DNA from: Grifola frondosa
Taxonomy: Eukaryota > Basidiomycota > Agaricomycetes > Polyporales > Grifolaceae
Assembly (NCBI GenBank): GCA_001683735.1
Contig: LUGG01000001.1
Coordinates: forward strand, 1 to 64,000
Reading direction: 5' to 3'
DNA: 64,000 nt
The notes under the pieces: generated by a model
What the model was told of the DNA's origin: nothing
Databases searched by the model: none
The model's input: only the letters and a program-made list of their open reading frames with translations
Shown: positions 61,839 to 64,000 of the stretch, in pieces
How the letters are laid out: each line of letters starts with the position of its first letter
How positions within the stretch are numbered: the first letter of the stretch is position 1
Program-made: the position numbers and the translations under genes

Positions 61839-62871
61839 ACGTATTCGGGAAGATTGTAGAAATGTAGAAATCCATATGTGTACTCCTCATCTGATTTGTA
61901 TCGATTGCTATCCGACTTCCCTGCTCTCATCCCAAAGTGACCGACTTTCTGCTGGCGTGAAGGATTCGTAATTTGGTGTGTGATGCTTGCCTTTTCATAT
62001 GTGCTAACTGAAGTATCAGTCGCAGAGCAGTTTACCGTCTCTCGGACCTTGCATGTTCCTCTCCTGTATGGTGTGAAAACAGGCCTCGTCTAAGCATTAT
62101 CCGCCACGGTCGCTGGAGGCAATGCCTCAAGGTTCGTTGGCCGGTTATTCTAACATGGATCTAAAACCTGAGGCCTGAGCGCTAAACACTACGCCCCAAC
62201 AAAATGCGTACTGATGACCAAATGCAGTAAACGGTAACATTTGTTGATGATTTCCTCCACGGTACGGCTAACCATCAGAGCCTTTAACAATCCCGTGTTA
62301 TACGTTATAAAGCTGGACTGCGACCATCTCGGCGTCTAGCACTGCTTAATTTGACAGATTGCGTACGTTGTCTTAAAGTTCTGGACCCCTTAGATATCAG
62401 GTACCCTATACGCACAGGCGGTCGATGGACGCGCCCCCCGCCCATCATTCACGTTGACGACAACTTGATACTCGTCGCATCTGCGGCTGAAGATGCTGTG
62501 TTTATACCTATGCGGGATCAGTGCCTCACATGTAGAGCGTCGCTCGCCCTCGGCTGTTTATCGCCATGTGAGTGCTCGGTCTGATCTTCCTCGCTACTCG
62601 GAAAAACGTGTTTCGTTGTACAGAGATACTTGATGTTTCCCTTGGCATCTCTTGTCACTACGGTGATCTTCCCGAAAGCGCGTTCGTGGCCTAGGACAGG
62701 CGGTCGTTAGTGATCCGTGACAGTTTGATCGAATGTGTGTATATAAGTTGGCTCTGCGATAGATTGATTCCTTCGACGCGTCCTGGTGGCCTTCCCTTCG
62801 TTCTACTGTCAAATTTTTTCTACACACTCCTTTTGTTGACGATTTCAAGTCATTCTTTGAGTCTCGACACC
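61839..62871. other. intergenic region
   Basis: About 1 kb without a supported gene; a 77-codon + strand frame at 62351 shows no motif. A TATA box for the next gene lies at 62740. Confidence 0.5.
62740..62747 (+). promoter_or_regulatory. TATA box of the secreted protein gene
   Basis: TATATAAG, 132 bases upstream of the ATG at 62872. Confidence 0.55.
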
Positions 62872-64000
62872 ATGGTATTTTCTCTCTTTCTAGCTGCTCT
62901 CCTCCCGATTGCAGTACGCGCCGCGAATGATTGGTCGAAGCCGTGTTTCGGCGAGTGTAACTACGATATCACAGGTGCTGTCTCGGGCACAATGCGAATA
63001 GTAAGCATAGATGGTTTTAATTGTTTAAATTCACTATGATAGAATTCTCACATTATCCATTTCCTTAGAGCGGGTCACAGAGTGCAATCTCGGATATCAC
63101 CAAGGCTGCCGGATGGGTGATTCTTAATTGTGACGCAAACAGCACTGCTCAGGACATTCGCGCTGTGTGTAACGATACAAGCGCAGGATGCGAGAATCTC
63201 TATCAAAACGGTGCTGCCGGTACCATTGTCCGGCTACCCCAGGACGTATGTTGGTTTCTTCATTTTTGAAACATCCGAGTGTAATTCATGTTGGTATAGT
63301 GTGGCGCTACGCCGTTTGCCCGTGTGGCAAAGGAGTGGGTTCATCAAAATCAATCTATTCCCGCAAGCATGCAGGCTGTAATCCGCCGCCGAGACGGCAC
63401 GATCCCCTCGTCAAGGGTATCAGGCTAGATACTAGTTTCCACGCGGTTGATCCATCACAGTGAGCTTGATTTCTCTGAGGCACGTTTCTTGCATTTTGAC
63501 TTTGATCAGGAATGGCAACGTCACGATTTTTGTCCAAGGCACTTCCATCGCTGGCGCTGCTGGTAATGCCACAGTTATTGCTCCTTCAAAGCGTGGGTTG
63601 TTCGGTGATGTCAAGGGCGCTCTGGAAAGTGAGTTGTCATAAAAGTGTACTTCGTTTCATTCGCTGTAATTGACCTTCCTGTTAGATTTTGCTAGTTTCG
63701 ACAAGAATATCAGTGCGACCAGCCCGCTACAATTTAGCCATTCGGTTAACCTGTTCAACACATCGATTAACTGCCCGCAAAACGGTCTTGTTCCGGGTTT
63801 CGGTGGAAGTGTCAGCGTCGATCTGCAACCTTCAATCAATGCAACCGTCACTTATGGAGTCGCTGCCAACGGGTCACTGATTCCCCCTTCTATCGACTCA
63901 TTCGGCTTGTTTGCTAGTATGCACAGCACTTCTGCAGTGGGTTATCTCATTAACTCGGTGTCATTTTAGGACTTGATGGAACCCTTGATGGTACTTTGTC
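62872..64000 (+). CDS. secreted basidiomycete protein of unknown function, cut by window end
   Basis: MVFSLFLAALLPIAVRAAND is a signal peptide. Exons 62872-63000, 63069-63245 and 63300 onward read WSKPCFGECNYDITGAVSGT, SAISDITKAAGWVILNCDAN, GCENLYQNGAAGTIVRLPQD and CGATPFARVAKEWVHQNQSI. After a one-base loss near 63425 the frame continues LDTSFHAVDPSQNGNVTIFV, NFASFDKNIS and SINCPQNGLVPGFGGSVSVD. Cysteines recur at regular spacing and several Asn-X-Ser/Thr sites are present. The layout matches a family of long secreted proteins common in Agaricomycetes (DUF7223-like by memory); no catalytic motif is seen. The last exon runs off the right edge, so length and C-terminus are unknown. Confidence 0.7.

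Overview
The window looks like part of an Agaricomycete (basidiomycete, probably white-rot, polypore-like) chromosome. The genes carry many short introns (about 50-65 nt, GT-AG). Typical basidiomycete families are present: a short manganese peroxidase, a membrane-anchored pepsin, a WOPR regulator, and an SH3-TBC protein. There are no bacterial-style operons, and no rRNA or complete tRNA gene was seen.

Layout. Positions 1-3.9 kb are gene-poor and mobile-element derived. They hold a 5'-truncated reverse-transcriptase C-terminus of Penelope-like type, CCTAAC-rich telomere-like tracts, a GTAA-type minisatellite and three type I hammerhead ribozymes in a row on the + strand. This is what a subtelomere or a cluster of endonuclease-lacking Penelope elements would look like. 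From 3.9 to 22.4 kb lie an uncharacterised Ser-rich gene (-), a Golgi/ER-type O-fucosyltransferase-like gene (-), an SH3-TBC protein (+), a multi-BRCT Rtt107/Brc1-like repair scaffold (-), an MBD4-like HhH-GPD DNA glycosylase (-) and a disordered protein (-). From 22.4 to 40 kb lie a leucyl aminopeptidase (+), a small membrane protein (-), an F-box protein (-), a nitronate monooxygenase (+), a short manganese peroxidase (-) and a membrane-anchored aspartic protease (-). At 39.9-40.8 kb sits a clean 852-bp MITE with 31-bp perfect inverted termini and an 8-bp target duplication. From 41 to 64 kb lie a large ArAE/FUSC-type membrane protein (-), LSm6 with a polyproline leader (+), a tail-anchored unknown protein (+), an ankyrin-PH-ORD oxysterol-binding protein (-), a WOPR transcription factor (+), an NTF2-like/flavin monooxygenase (+) and the start of a secreted protein cut by the right edge (+).

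The genes form no obvious cluster. Two neighbouring genes belong to DNA repair (Brc1-like and MBD4-like), and the peroxidase and pepsin fit an extracellular wood-decay lifestyle.

One caveat affects the whole annotation. Many conserved genes need single-base frame corrections, and every one I resolved is a loss of one base, usually in a mononucleotide run. I read these as probable sequencing undercalls rather than pseudogenes, and annotate the genes as CDS spans. Spans run from start codon to stop codon and include introns.
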